Source: Aeromicrobium massiliense JC14 (GTDB lineage Bacteria > Actinomycetota > Actinomycetes > Propionibacteriales > Nocardioidaceae). From it: DNA of 64,000 bases. Location: assembly GCF_000312105.1 (NCBI RefSeq), contig NZ_HE978636.1, positions 1,137,141-1,201,140 on the forward strand, written 5' to 3'. Of the stretch, positions 37,021 through 45,744 are shown in pieces. Each line of letters starts with the position of its first letter. Position 1 is the first letter of the stretch. The notes under the pieces are model-generated. The model was given only the letters and a program-made list of their open reading frames with translations. It did no database searches and was not told the origin of the DNA. The position numbers were made by a program, and so were the translations under genes.

Positions 37021-37112
37021 TTCGACAGGCTCAGGAACCGTCCTTCGACAGGCTCAGGAACCGTCCTTCGACAGGCTCAGGAACCGTCCTTCGACAGGCT
37101 CAGGAACCGTCC
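37021..37112. repeat. Four perfect 23-bp tandem copies of the CTTCGACAGGCTCAG repeat
   Basis: Units start at 37021, 37044, 37067 and 37090, each TTCGACAGGCTCAGGAACCG plus TCC, without any difference. There are no spacers, so this is not a CRISPR. It lies just upstream of gluQ. Confidence 0.92.
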
Positions 37113-37128
37113 TCGGCCGGACGCGAAG

Positions 37129-37159
37129 GGACCCTCGTCGGCCGAGCCGACGAGGGTCC
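37129..37159. terminator. Hairpin between tRNA-Glu and gluQ
   Basis: 14-bp stem (37129-37142 with 37146-37159, loop CGA). On the plus strand a short T-rich TAGTTTCGTTG follows; for tRNA-Glu on the minus strand it lies 115 nt downstream. The stretch 37160-37273 holds nothing else that I can recognise. Confidence 0.6.
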
Positions 37160-37273
37160 TAGTTTCGTTGCCCTCCGCCACAGGGATGCGCGATGTGCGG
37201 TGGAGGTGATGAGAAAATCCTCACCCGGTTCGGCACCTGGCGCATCTCGAGATGGGCGGAACGTGATCAAGAG

Positions 37274-37346
37274 CACCCCCGACGGGATTCGAACCCGCGC
37301 TGCCGCCGTGAAAGGGCGGTGTCCTAGGCCGCTAGACGACGGGGGC
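37274..37346 (-). tRNA. tRNA-Glu (TTC)
   Basis: On the minus strand 5' GCCCCCG pairs with 3' CGGGGGT, the anticodon loop is CTTTCAC (TTC), and the T arm is GGTTCGA. The discriminator is G; CCA is not encoded. In many actinomycetes Glu, Asp and Phe tRNA genes are adjacent; here protein genes separate them. Confidence 0.95.
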
Positions 37347-37403
37347 TGGACCGGCTCAGCATACCCACCGGCGCGGTTGGGCCGGCCCTGGGACGATGTC
37401 CGC

Positions 37404-37754
37404 GTGGTGGAGATCAGCGCGGAGCGGTTCGACCAGCTCGTCGACGAGGCGTTCGCCGGCGTGCCCGCCGAGCTCGTGGCGCTGCTGGACAACGTCGTGC
37501 TGTTCGTCGAGGACGACGCCCCGCCGCACGACCCGCACCTGCTGGGGCTGTACGACGGCATCCCGCTCACCGAGCGCGACCACGCCTACGGCGGCGTCGT
37601 GCCCGACCGCATCTTCGTCTACCGCAACCCCACGCTCGCCCTGTGCGACAGCGAGGAGGACGTCGTGGAGGAGGTCCGCATCACCGTGGTCCACGAGATC
37701 GCCCACCACTTCGGCATCGACGACGCGCGTCTGCACGAGCTCGGCTATGCCTGA
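37404..37754 (+). CDS. Zincin-like metallopeptidase
   Basis: This small protein has 116 aa and belongs to the Zincin_1/DUF1025 type. The zinc motif HEIAHHFGID (about residues 98-107) gives HExxH plus a downstream Asp. LLGLYDGIPLTERDHAYGGVVPDRIFVYRNP is typical of the family. A peptidase of unknown substrate. GTG at 37404 or 37407; GACGAT at 37392-37397 is 6 nt before the first. The stop overlaps the pirin gene by 8 bp. Confidence 0.9.
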   Translation: MVEISAERFDQLVDEAFAGVPAELVALLDNVVLFVEDDAPPHDPHLLGLYDGIPLTERDHAYGGVVPDRIFVYRNPTLALCDSEEDVVEEVRITVVHEIAHHFGIDDARLHELGYA

Positions 37755-38409
37755 CCTCGAGCTGCGCCGCGCCGCGGAGCGCTACGAGACGACCGGCGAC
37801 GGCGTCCGCACCCGGCACTCGTTCTCCTACGGCGACCACTACGACCCGGCCAACGTCGGGTTCGGTCCGCTGGTCGCGATCAACACCGAGCACGTCGAGC
37901 CGGGTCGCGGGTACGACCCGCACCGGCACGCCGACGTCGAGATCGTCACCTGGGTGCTGGAGGGCGCGCTGCGCCACGAGGACACCGCCGGTCCCGGCGG
38001 CGTCGTCACGCCCGGCACCGCCCAGCGGCTCAGTGCCGGGTCGGGCGTGCTCCACGGCGAGAACAACGCGTCCGCGACCGAGCCGCTGGTGTTCGTGCAG
38101 ATGATGCTGGCGTCGCGGCACTGGGACGCCCCGGAGTACGCCCAGGCGCAGGTCGCCGACGGCCCCGGCCTGCACGCGTCGGTGGACGTGCACGCCCCGG
38201 CGCGGCTGCTCGTCGCGCGCCTGGCCGGCGGCGACCGGGTCGAGCTGCCCGCAGCCTCGCGGACGCTCGTCCACGTCACGCGGGGCCGCGTCCGGCACGG
38301 TGAGGACGAGCTCGGACCGGGCGACGAGCTGCGCGTCCACGACGGCCGGACGCTGACGCTGAGCGCCCCCGCTCCGGCCGAGGCACTGGTCTGGCTGCTG
38401 GAGGCGTGA
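37747..38409 (+). CDS. Pirin-family bicupin
   Basis: This 220 aa protein is on the short side for pirins. The N-terminal cupin carries HPHRHADVEIVTW-like sequence (PHRHADVEIVTWVLEG, about 59-74) and SGVLHGENN with the expected metal His and Glu residues. The C-terminal cupin is reduced. Some pirins oxidise quercetin; the role here is unknown. The ATG overlaps the metallopeptidase gene, so the two are one operon. Confidence 0.88.
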   Translation: MPDLELRRAAERYETTGDGVRTRHSFSYGDHYDPANVGFGPLVAINTEHVEPGRGYDPHRHADVEIVTWVLEGALRHEDTAGPGGVVTPGTAQRLSAGSGVLHGENNASATEPLVFVQMMLASRHWDAPEYAQAQVADGPGLHASVDVHAPARLLVARLAGGDRVELPAASRTLVHVTRGRVRHGEDELGPGDELRVHDGRTLTLSAPAPAEALVWLLEA

Positions 38410-38436
38410 CGGAGGTCGCCACGACCCGTGCACCAT

Positions 38437-38459
38437 GCAACTTGTTGCGGTAATAGTCT
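38437..38459 (+). promoter_or_regulatory. tmsAB promoter with inverted repeat
   Basis: TAGTCT (38454-38459) ends 6 nt before the tmsA GTG. Just upstream GCAACTTGTTGC (38437-38448) is a perfect dyad in the -10/-35 spacer, a likely operator. Confidence 0.55.
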
Positions 38460-38465
38460 GAGCCT

Positions 38466-39827
38466 GTGAAGGGCTGGGACGCGCACCGCGTGGCCATGGA
38501 CCGACTGCTCGCCTCGTACGCTGCCATAGCGCCGGGCGAGCGGGTCCGTCTGGCCAAGAAGACGTCGAACCTGTTCCGTCCGCGCGCCGCGACGACGACG
38601 CCCGGGCTGGACGTCAGCGGGCTCGACGGGGTGATCTCCATCGACCCGGTCGCCCGCACCGCGGACGTCCAGCTGGCGTGCACCTACGAGCACCTGGTCG
38701 AGGCGACGCTGCCGTACGGCCTCGTGCCGTACGTCGTGCCGCAGCTGCGCACCATCACCCTCGGCGGGGCCGTCACCGGCCTCGGCATCGAGTCCACGTC
38801 GTTCCGTAACGGCCTGCCGCACGAGTCGGTGCTCGAGATGGACGTCCTGACCGGCAGCGGCGAGGTCGTCACCGCGACGGCCGACAACGAGCACGCCGAC
38901 CTGTTCGACGCCTTCCCCAACTCCTACGGCAGCCTCGGCTACGCCACGCGTCTGCGCATCAAGCTCGAGGCGGTACCGCCGTTCGTCCGGCTGCGCCACG
39001 TCCGGTTCGACGATCCGGCGTCGGCCACCAAGGCGCTGGGCGAGGTCGTCGAGGCAGGGGAGTGGGAGGGCGTGCGCGTCAACGCCGTCGACGGCACCGC
39101 GTTCAGCCCCGACGAGATCTACCTGACGCTGGCCGAGTACACCGCCGAGCGTCCGGCCGAGCTGAGCGACTACACCGGCCAGCAGGTCTACTACCGATCG
39201 ATCCAGGAGCGTCCCACCGACGCCCTGACCATCCACGACTACCTGTGGCGCTGGGACACCGACTGGTTCTGGTGCTCGGCCGCGTTCGGGGCGCAGAACC
39301 CGCGGCTGCGACGCATCTGGCCGAGCCGCTGGCGGCGCAGCGACGTGTTCCACAAGATCGTCGCGCTGGACGCCCGGTTCGGCCTCATCGAGAAGCTGGA
39401 CCGGATCAAGAAGGTGCCGGGTCGCGAGCGGGTCATCCAGGACATCGAGGTGCCGCTGGCGCGGCTCCCGGAGTTCCTGGAGTGGTTCGACGCCGAGGTC
39501 GGCATGCGTCCGGTCTGGCTCTGCCCGCTGCGCACCCAGCGCCCCTGGGCCACCTACCCGCTCGAGACCGGGGAGCCCTACGTCAACGTGGGGTTCTGGG
39601 GCACCGTCGTCGTCCCCGCGGACGCGCCGGCCGGCTATGTGAACCGCAGGGTCGAGGAGGCGGTCGGGCGCCTGGACGGCCACAAGTCGCTGTACTCCGA
39701 GGCGTTCTACGACCAGGAGACCTTCGACGCGATGTACGGCGGCGAGAACCTCGCGCGGGTGCGCGAGCGCTACGACCCGGCCGGACGACTCAGCACGTTG
39801 TACGAGAAAGCGGTGAGGAACTCATGA
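38466..39827 (+). CDS. tmsA: FAD-binding reductase for 10-methyl fatty acid synthesis
   Basis: This FAD-linked oxidoreductase has 453 aa (BfaA/TmsA, Rv3719-like). TLGGAVTGLGIESTSFRNGLPHES (about 98-121) is the PCMH-type FAD-binding region. In mycobacteria and related genera the enzyme reduces the 10-methylene fatty acyl group made by TmsB to the 10-methyl form (tuberculostearic acid). The ATGA overlap with the methyltransferase gene supports this pairing. The N-terminal start lies 6 nt after TAGTCT. Confidence 0.88.
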   Translation: MKGWDAHRVAMDRLLASYAAIAPGERVRLAKKTSNLFRPRAATTTPGLDVSGLDGVISIDPVARTADVQLACTYEHLVEATLPYGLVPYVVPQLRTITLGGAVTGLGIESTSFRNGLPHESVLEMDVLTGSGEVVTATADNEHADLFDAFPNSYGSLGYATRLRIKLEAVPPFVRLRHVRFDDPASATKALGEVVEAGEWEGVRVNAVDGTAFSPDEIYLTLAEYTAERPAELSDYTGQQVYYRSIQERPTDALTIHDYLWRWDTDWFWCSAAFGAQNPRLRRIWPSRWRRSDVFHKIVALDARFGLIEKLDRIKKVPGRERVIQDIEVPLARLPEFLEWFDAEVGMRPVWLCPLRTQRPWATYPLETGEPYVNVGFWGTVVVPADAPAGYVNRRVEEAVGRLDGHKSLYSEAFYDQETFDAMYGGENLARVRERYDPAGRLSTLYEKAVRNS

Positions 39828-41116
39828 CCCTGCTCGACCCCGAGCGCATCACCATCGCCGGAGCCCTGGAGCGGCTCATGCGCCACGGCATCCCGTTCCG
39901 CTTCGAGGCCTACGACGGCAGCACGACCGGCGACCCGGCGTCGCCGTACACGGTGCGGCTGCTCAACCAGCGCGGCCTGGCCTACCTGGTCACCGCGCCG
40001 GGCGACCTCGGCTTCGCCCGCGCCTACGTGGCCGGTGACCTGGAGATCGACGGCGTCCACCCGGGCGACCCGTACCCGCTCATGACCAAGATCCTGAGCA
40101 AGCTGAGCTTCAAGCTGCCCGCTCCGGCCGAGCTGGTGAAGATCGTGCGCGGCCTGGGCGTGGGCAACCTCGTGCCGCCGGCGCCCCCGGCCGAGGAGCA
40201 CCTGCCGCGCTGGCGGCGGACGCTCGAGGGCCTGCGCCACACCAAGGTGCGCGACGCCGACGCCATCCACCACCACTACGACGTGTCGAACCGGTTCTAC
40301 GAGCTGGTGCTCGGCCCCTCGATGGCCTACACCTGCGCGGTCTACCCGACGGCGGACGCGACGCTGGAGCAGGCGCAGGCCGAGAAGTTCGACCTGGTCT
40401 GCCGCAAGCTCGACCTGCAGCCCGGCCAGCGCCTGCTGGACGTCGGCTGCGGCTGGGGCGGCATGGTCATGCACGCGGCCGAGCACTACGGGGTCAAGGC
40501 GCTCGGCGTCACGCTCTCGCAGGAGCAGGCCGAGTGGGCGCAGAAGGCGATCAAGGAGCGTGGCCTGGAGCACCTGGCCGAGGTCCGCTTCAGCGACTAC
40601 CGCGACGTGCTCGAGAGCGGCTTCGACGCGATCAGCTCGATCGGCATGACCGAGCACATCGGCGTCAGGAACTACCCGGCCTACTTCTCCTTCCTGCGCG
40701 ACAAGCTGGCCGTGGGCGGACGGCTGCTCAACCACTGCATCACGCGCAAGGACAACGTCTCGCCGACGTCCGCCGGGGCGTTCATCGACCGCTACGTCTT
40801 CCCCGACGGCGAGCTGGCCGGGTCCGGCACGATCGTGTCGACCGTCCAGGACGTCGGCCTGGAGGTGCGCCACACCGAGAACATCCGCGAGCACTACGCG
40901 CGGACGCTCGAGGCCTGGTGCGACAACCTCGTGCGGAGCTGGGACGAGGCGCTGGGCGAGGTGACGCTGGGCCGGGCCAAGATCTGGGGCCTGTACATGG
41001 CCGGCTCGCGCATCGCCTTCGAGCGCGACGAGATCGAGCTGCACCACGTGCTCGCGGTCAAGAACGCGCCCGACGGCACGTCGGGCTTCCCGCTGCGCCC
41101 GACCTGGCTGTCCTAG
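39824..41116 (+). CDS. tmsB: SAM-dependent fatty acid methyltransferase (10-methylene forming)
   Basis: This cyclopropane synthase-like methyltransferase has 430 aa (UfaA1/BfaB/TmsB). An N-terminal lipid-binding segment is followed by HHHYDVSNRFYELVLGPSMAYTCA-type sequence (about 147-170), the SAM loop LDVGCGWGG (about 203-211) and SIGMTEHIG (catalytic bicarbonate Glu region). It methylates the double bond of phospholipid-bound oleate. Together with tmsA it predicts 10-methyloctadecanoate in the membrane, a known marker lipid of Aeromicrobium and relatives. Confidence 0.92.
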   Translation: MTLLDPERITIAGALERLMRHGIPFRFEAYDGSTTGDPASPYTVRLLNQRGLAYLVTAPGDLGFARAYVAGDLEIDGVHPGDPYPLMTKILSKLSFKLPAPAELVKIVRGLGVGNLVPPAPPAEEHLPRWRRTLEGLRHTKVRDADAIHHHYDVSNRFYELVLGPSMAYTCAVYPTADATLEQAQAEKFDLVCRKLDLQPGQRLLDVGCGWGGMVMHAAEHYGVKALGVTLSQEQAEWAQKAIKERGLEHLAEVRFSDYRDVLESGFDAISSIGMTEHIGVRNYPAYFSFLRDKLAVGGRLLNHCITRKDNVSPTSAGAFIDRYVFPDGELAGSGTIVSTVQDVGLEVRHTENIREHYARTLEAWCDNLVRSWDEALGEVTLGRAKIWGLYMAGSRIAFERDEIELHHVLAVKNAPDGTSGFPLRPTWLS

Positions 41117-41120
41117 CCCG

Positions 41121-41789
41121 GTGGCCGACGGAGTCCCGGGCGTCGACGTCCCCGACGGCCGCGGGCGCACCGGCCTGCACCTGACCGGGCTCGACCTGCG
41201 CCGCAACCCGCGCGTGCGGGTGCGCGAGGTCGAGCTGCTGGCCAGCGACTGGTGCGTGCTGCGCGCGACGACCTACGACTACACGCACCCGGACGGCACG
41301 GTCAGCACCGAGCGGCGCGAGACGTACGACCGCGGCGACGGCGCGACGATCCTGCTCTACGACCCCGACCGGCGCACGGTGCTGCTCACCCGCCAGTTCC
41401 GCTACGCGGTCTACGTCAACGACCACCCCGACGGGATGCTGCTGGAGACGGCGGCCGGGCTGCTCGACGACGACGCGCCCGAGGACGCCATCCGCCGCGA
41501 GGCCGCGGAGGAGACCGGCGTCGAGGTCGGCGACGTCGAGCACGTCTTCGACGTCTACATGAGCCCCGGATCGGTCACCGAGCGGCTGCACTTCTTCGCC
41601 GCGCCCTACAGCGTCCGCGGGCTCGACGGGTCGCGCGCCGGGCTCGCCGAGGAGGGCGAGGACATCGAGGTCGTCGAGCTCGACTTCGACGCGGCGCTCG
41701 CGTCGATCGGCACGGACGTCGTCGACGCCAAGACCGTCATGCTCCTTCAGTGGGCGGCCCTGCGCGGCCCCTTCGCCGGCCCTCGCTGA
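41121..41789 (+). CDS. NUDIX hydrolase (ADP-ribose/NudK-like)
   Basis: This 222 aa protein has a Nudix box G-x5-E-x7-REAAEETGVEV at about residues 113-136 (GLLDDDAPEDAIRREAAEE). The N-terminal strand region and VLLTRQFRYAVYVN resemble the NudK/ADP-ribose pyrophosphatase branch, which cleaves nucleoside diphosphate sugars. It starts with GTG 4 bp after tmsB and may be the last gene of that operon. Its end overlaps the convergent regulator gene by 53 bp. Confidence 0.9.
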   Translation: MADGVPGVDVPDGRGRTGLHLTGLDLRRNPRVRVREVELLASDWCVLRATTYDYTHPDGTVSTERRETYDRGDGATILLYDPDRRTVLLTRQFRYAVYVNDHPDGMLLETAAGLLDDDAPEDAIRREAAEETGVEVGDVEHVFDVYMSPGSVTERLHFFAAPYSVRGLDGSRAGLAEEGEDIEVVELDFDAALASIGTDVVDAKTVMLLQWAALRGPFAGPR

Positions 41790-44700
41790 GCGCGCCGCAG
41801 CGCTGGCGGGCGAGGTAGAGGTGCGCGCCGTGCTTGATCGCCACCCGAGTCGCGCGCGCGTGCTCCTCGTCCGCCGCTGCGACGTCGTCGTCGGCCAGCA
41901 GACGGGCCCGCAGCAGGTGCAGGTCGACCAGGTCGAACCGCTCGCCGGTGCGCTCGGTGTGCAGGAGCGCCGCCTCGGTCAGGCGCAGCGCCTCGCCCCG
42001 CCGTCCGGCCCGGCCGTGCAGGTCGGCGGCGAGCCGGAGCATGAACGGGCCGAACAGGTGCCGGTCCGACAGTGAGCTGAACGCGTCGATCGCGCCGTTC
42101 AGCATCGCCAGCCCGGTCTCGGTGTCGCCCAGCCGGCCGGCTCCCCAGCCGAGCGGCATGAGCGCGAACGCCTGCAGCTGGAGGAACTCGTTGGCGACGG
42201 CGAGCTCCTGCCCGCGCCGGGACTGCTCCGCCGCCTGCTCCGGACGGTCGAGCACGACGCTCCGCACACCCTCGGCGATGAGCTGGAAGCTCATCGTGTA
42301 CAGATGGCCTGACTGCTCGGCGAGGGTCTCGGCCTCGCGAGCGATCCGGTGCGACAGGTCCACCTCGCCCTGCTGCGCGACCGCGAGGGCCAGCCAGATG
42401 CGCGCCTGCACGCCGGGGTGCTGCAGCCACAGGTCGAGGTCCAGCGGCCGGTCGCACCGGTCGGAGCGCTCGACGGCACGCTTCAGGGCCGTCCGGGTCG
42501 CGGGCAGGTGTCCGAGGTGCCAGGACGTCTGTCCGCGAGCCACGTCCGCCGCCAGGGCGAACATGGGGTCAGTGGTGCTGTCGGCGACGTCCTGCAGGCC
42601 CTGGACGGACGTGCGCGCCTCGTCGAAGTGCCCCGAGACCAGAGCGTTGCCCCACGTGCCCCAGTGCGCCGAGAAGATGTCCGAGACCGCGCCGCCGGGG
42701 CCGCTCAGCTCCAGCACACGCCGGCGCTCCTCGGCGACGCCCGGCCCGTTGTACCCGTGGCGCAGGGTGAGCAGGGACCCGAGCTTGACCCGCAGCTCGA
42801 TCTCGAGCGCGGTCGCCTGCTCCGTGGGGACTGCGTCGACAAGGTCCAGCGCCCGCCGGACCAGGCGCTCGGCGTCGTCGAAGGCCAGGCGCTGCTGTGC
42901 GAGCGCCGCGGCGTGCAGCGATGCGCGGATGGCCTTCGAGGCGTCGGTGTACGGGTGGGCCTCGACGTGGTGGTGTGCTACGGCCGCCGCGAAGTGCGGG
43001 TCGTGGCCGTGACGCGTCTGGAGCGCCTCGGCGACGGCCGCGTGGACGGACGACCGGCGCGCGAGGCTCATTGAGAGGGTCAGCGTCTCCTGCACCAGCG
43101 CGTGGCCGAACCGGTACTCGAGGACGTCGTCGGCCGCCGTGAGGATGCCGGCGGTGGTCGCACGGTCGATGGTCTCCAGCAGGGCCAGGCGACCGGTCGA
43201 CGTCACGTCCTCCAGCAGGAGCAGACCGAAGGTGCGGCCGATGACGGCGGCAGCCGTGAGCGCCGCGACGTCCCCGGCAGGCAGGTGCCGCAGGCGGCGT
43301 TCGATGACGGCGCGCACGCCCTTCGGCACCGGGGTGTCGCCGCGGCCTGTACGACGACGCTCGTCCCCGTACAGCCGGGCCAGCTCGCCGACGTAGAACG
43401 GGTTGCCGTCGGTCCGGTCGCGCAGAGCCTGAGCCGCGGTCAACGTGATGGAGGAGCCCAGGCTGCGCGCAGCCAGCTCCTGGACCTGCGGCACGTCCAG
43501 GCCCGACAGGTCGATCCGCGTCGTGCCTGCCGATCGCGCGAGCGAGGCAGTGAGCGGGGTGGTGCGCACCGCGGACTCATCCGGGTCCCGCACGGTCAGG
43601 ACGACGGCGAGGCGTCCACCGCGGCACGTGGCGAGCAGGTAGTCCATGAGCTCGACGGACCCGGGGTCGGCCCAGTGCATGTCCTCCAGCACCAGCAGGA
43701 GCGGTCGTCGGGACGACACGACCTCCACGAAGGCGGTCACTGCGTCGTAGAGCCGGGCCGGGGCCACGTCCGCGTTCACGGCGGTCGCTGGGTCCTCGTC
43801 GGAGCCGCGCAGCAGCACCCGCGCCAGCTGGCCGCGACCGGACGTCGCGGCGTCCAGGAGGTCGGGGTCGAGACGATCGGAAAGGCTCGACAGAACTTGC
43901 TCCCACGGCCACAGCGCAGGGGTTCCCTCGGTGTCCCAGCACCGTCCGAACGCGACGAGTCCGCCGTCCTCGTGCGCGAGGGCGGCGGCCTCCTCCACCA
44001 GACGGGTCTTTCCGATGCCCGCTTCCCCGACCACGGCGGTCACCGACAGACCGGCGAACCACCCGTGGTGGAGCGCGCGAGCCAGCCGACCGAGCTCCTG
44101 CTGACGACCGATGAGTCCCGGGCGGTCGGGCGTGGCGGGCTGTGTGGGGGCGGCGGCAGGCACCGGAGCCAGGGACTCGTCCTGGCGCAGGATGCGCTGG
44201 TGCATGTCCCGGGTCGCGGGGGTGGGTTCGACCCCGAGCTCCTCGTCCAGGCACCGGCGGGCGCGGTCATAGGTTGCCAGCGCCTCGGCCTGACGTCCGC
44301 TGCGGTACAGCGCCAGCATCAGCGGGGCCAGCAGGCCTTCCTCCAACGGGTAGGCGTCCACGAGCGCCGACAGACGCTCGGCGACCTCGTGGTGCCGGCC
44401 CTCGTCGAGGTCCAGCTGGGCGAGCTGATGGTGGGCCGACAGGCGCATCGCGTGGAGGCGGTCCGCTTCCGTGCGTGCCACGCGCAGCTGGACGTCCGCG
44501 TAGGCGTCACCGCGCCAAAGGGCCAAGGCGGCGTGGATGCTCGCCCGAGCGGCACTAGGGTCCTGCGTCTCGCGCGCGGTGCGGAGGTGGGCCTCGAAGA
44601 CGTCGGCATCGAGCTCATGCCCCTCAAGGGCGATCCGGTAGCCCGGCGCCTGGGTCCGGATCAGGTCGCCACCGATGCGTGACCGCAGGCGGGAGACGAC

Positions 44701-44886
44701 GACGTGCACGGACCCGGGCGCGACCCGGCTGTCGCCCCACACCTCGTCGATGAGGGTCTCCAGCGGGACGACGTCGCCGGCCCGGACCAGGAGGGCCGAC
44801 AGGACCTCCTGGCTGCGGCGCGGCCCGACGTCGAGGTGCTGCTCGCCGCGCGTGATCGTCATCGGCCCGAGGACGTTGACCTTCAC
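41737..44886 (-). CDS. BTAD/AAA-type large transcriptional regulator
   Basis: This 1049 aa protein is of the SARP/AfsR kind. Residues 1-90 form an OmpR-like winged helix (DEVWGDSRVAPGSVHVVVSR). 95-235 is the BTAD helical repeat. About 255-500 is an ATPase with Walker A GEAGIGKT (287-294) and Walker B LLLVLEDMHWAD (about 398-409). The C-terminal half consists of TPR-like helices. It lacks the LuxR HTH of MalT-like LAL proteins. GTG start with AAGGAG at 5-nt spacing. Target genes are unknown; the adjacent secreted protein and sigma factor are candidates. Confidence 0.92.
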   Translation of the reverse strand: MKVNVLGPMTITRGEQHLDVGPRRSQEVLSALLVRAGDVVPLETLIDEVWGDSRVAPGSVHVVVSRLRSRIGGDLIRTQAPGYRIALEGHELDADVFEAHLRTARETQDPSAARASIHAALALWRGDAYADVQLRVARTEADRLHAMRLSAHHQLAQLDLDEGRHHEVAERLSALVDAYPLEEGLLAPLMLALYRSGRQAEALATYDRARRCLDEELGVEPTPATRDMHQRILRQDESLAPVPAAAPTQPATPDRPGLIGRQQELGRLARALHHGWFAGLSVTAVVGEAGIGKTRLVEEAAALAHEDGGLVAFGRCWDTEGTPALWPWEQVLSSLSDRLDPDLLDAATSGRGQLARVLLRGSDEDPATAVNADVAPARLYDAVTAFVEVVSSRRPLLLVLEDMHWADPGSVELMDYLLATCRGGRLAVVLTVRDPDESAVRTTPLTASLARSAGTTRIDLSGLDVPQVQELAARSLGSSITLTAAQALRDRTDGNPFYVGELARLYGDERRRTGRGDTPVPKGVRAVIERRLRHLPAGDVAALTAAAVIGRTFGLLLLEDVTSTGRLALLETIDRATTAGILTAADDVLEYRFGHALVQETLTLSMSLARRSSVHAAVAEALQTRHGHDPHFAAAVAHHHVEAHPYTDASKAIRASLHAAALAQQRLAFDDAERLVRRALDLVDAVPTEQATALEIELRVKLGSLLTLRHGYNGPGVAEERRRVLELSGPGGAVSDIFSAHWGTWGNALVSGHFDEARTSVQGLQDVADSTTDPMFALAADVARGQTSWHLGHLPATRTALKRAVERSDRCDRPLDLDLWLQHPGVQARIWLALAVAQQGEVDLSHRIAREAETLAEQSGHLYTMSFQLIAEGVRSVVLDRPEQAAEQSRRGQELAVANEFLQLQAFALMPLGWGAGRLGDTETGLAMLNGAIDAFSSLSDRHLFGPFMLRLAADLHGRAGRRGEALRLTEAALLHTERTGERFDLVDLHLLRARLLADDDVAAADEEHARATRVAIKHGAHLYLARQRCGALSEGRRRGRAGPPTEGA

Positions 44887-45025
44887 GCCGCTCCTTCATC
44901 CGTCGTCTCGTCGGCCGTGCGGTGGTGGACAGTGCGCGCTCGAGGTCCGTCCGAGGCGTTGCGGCGCCGGGCGTCAGGGGAACTCGCGACTCGCGTGGTG
45001 GCGCCTTGTCGACCGTGTGATGCGA

Positions 45026-45712
45026 TCAGCATCCGGAACGGACGAGCTCGGGCTGCACGCCCTTCGTCAGCTCCACGAACGAGACCTCGTCCGAACCCTT
45101 GAGCCGCTCGGGGCTCGTGTTGAACAGGTAGCCGATCCAGCGGCCCGTCTGCCCGTCGAACTCGAACAGCCCGGACTGGCCGAACCCGACCTCCTGGGCG
45201 GTGTCCTCGTCGACGACCCCGCGGACCTCGGCCGCGGTGCTGCCGACCCCGAGGCCGGCTGCCGTACGGGGCTTGCGCCCGCGCACCCCGATGGAGCTGA
45301 CCTCGCCGTTGCCGAGGGTCTGCACGTCGAACGTCTCGCGGTGGGCCCGCTTCCAGGCGAGCACCTGGTCCGGGCAGCCGTCGCTCCCCGGGACGTCGGC
45401 GTCCAGGAGTCCGGTTGCCAGGGCCTCGTCCTTGCTCATGCCGACCTCGAGCGGGCCCGCTCGGCCCGGCGCGAGGACGTCGGCGTCGGCCGCGGCGTCC
45501 TCGGCGACCGGCGCCGTCGTGGGCGACGACGTGCCGCCGGCCGCCGTCGTGGGCGACGACGTGCCGCCGGCCGCCGTCGTGGGCGTGGTCGCTGCCGCGG
45601 ACGGACGGGCAGCGTCGGCCTGATCGGTGCGGGTTCCGTGCACCAGCGCTCCGGCGAGGGCGCCCAGGGTGAGGGCGGAGACGAGGACGAGCGCGGCAGG
45701 CTTCAGACGCAT
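45026..45712 (-). CDS. Secreted or membrane-anchored protein with Thr/Ala repeat linker
   Basis: This 228 aa protein is of unknown family. An N-terminal hydrophobic helix (residues 6-25) has no lipobox cysteine. It is followed by a linker containing two TTAAGGTSSP decapeptides encoded by 30-bp tandem repeats, then a ~150 aa domain (PLEVGMSKDEALATGLLD, YLFNTSPERLKGSDEV). The opening GMSKDEALA resembles small outer-surface BamE-like folds, a weak guess. It lies between the large regulator and the sigma factor gene. Confidence 0.75.
   Translation of the reverse strand: MRLKPAALVLVSALTLGALAGALVHGTRTDQADAARPSAAATTPTTAAGGTSSPTTAAGGTSSPTTAPVAEDAAADADVLAPGRAGPLEVGMSKDEALATGLLDADVPGSDGCPDQVLAWKRAHRETFDVQTLGNGEVSSIGVRGRKPRTAAGLGVGSTAAEVRGVVDEDTAQEVGFGQSGLFEFDGQTGRWIGYLFNTSPERLKGSDEVSFVELTKGVQPELVRSGC
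45513..45585. repeat. 30-bp in-gene tandem repeat
   Basis: Two identical 30-bp units (45513-45542, 45543-45572) plus 13 bases of a third. The length keeps frame, so copy number can change linker length. Confidence 0.85.
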
Positions 45713-45744
45713 GGGGGTGCTCCTGTCGAGAGGGGGGACACCTA

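Noticed and set aside
37021..37112. CRISPR-like tandem repeats
   Set aside because: Units are directly adjacent with no spacers, and no cas genes are nearby.
37160..37273. Possible small RNA or extra tRNA between the hairpin and tRNA-Glu
   Set aside because: No cloverleaf, no promoter-like hexamer and no stable fold beyond chance could be seen.
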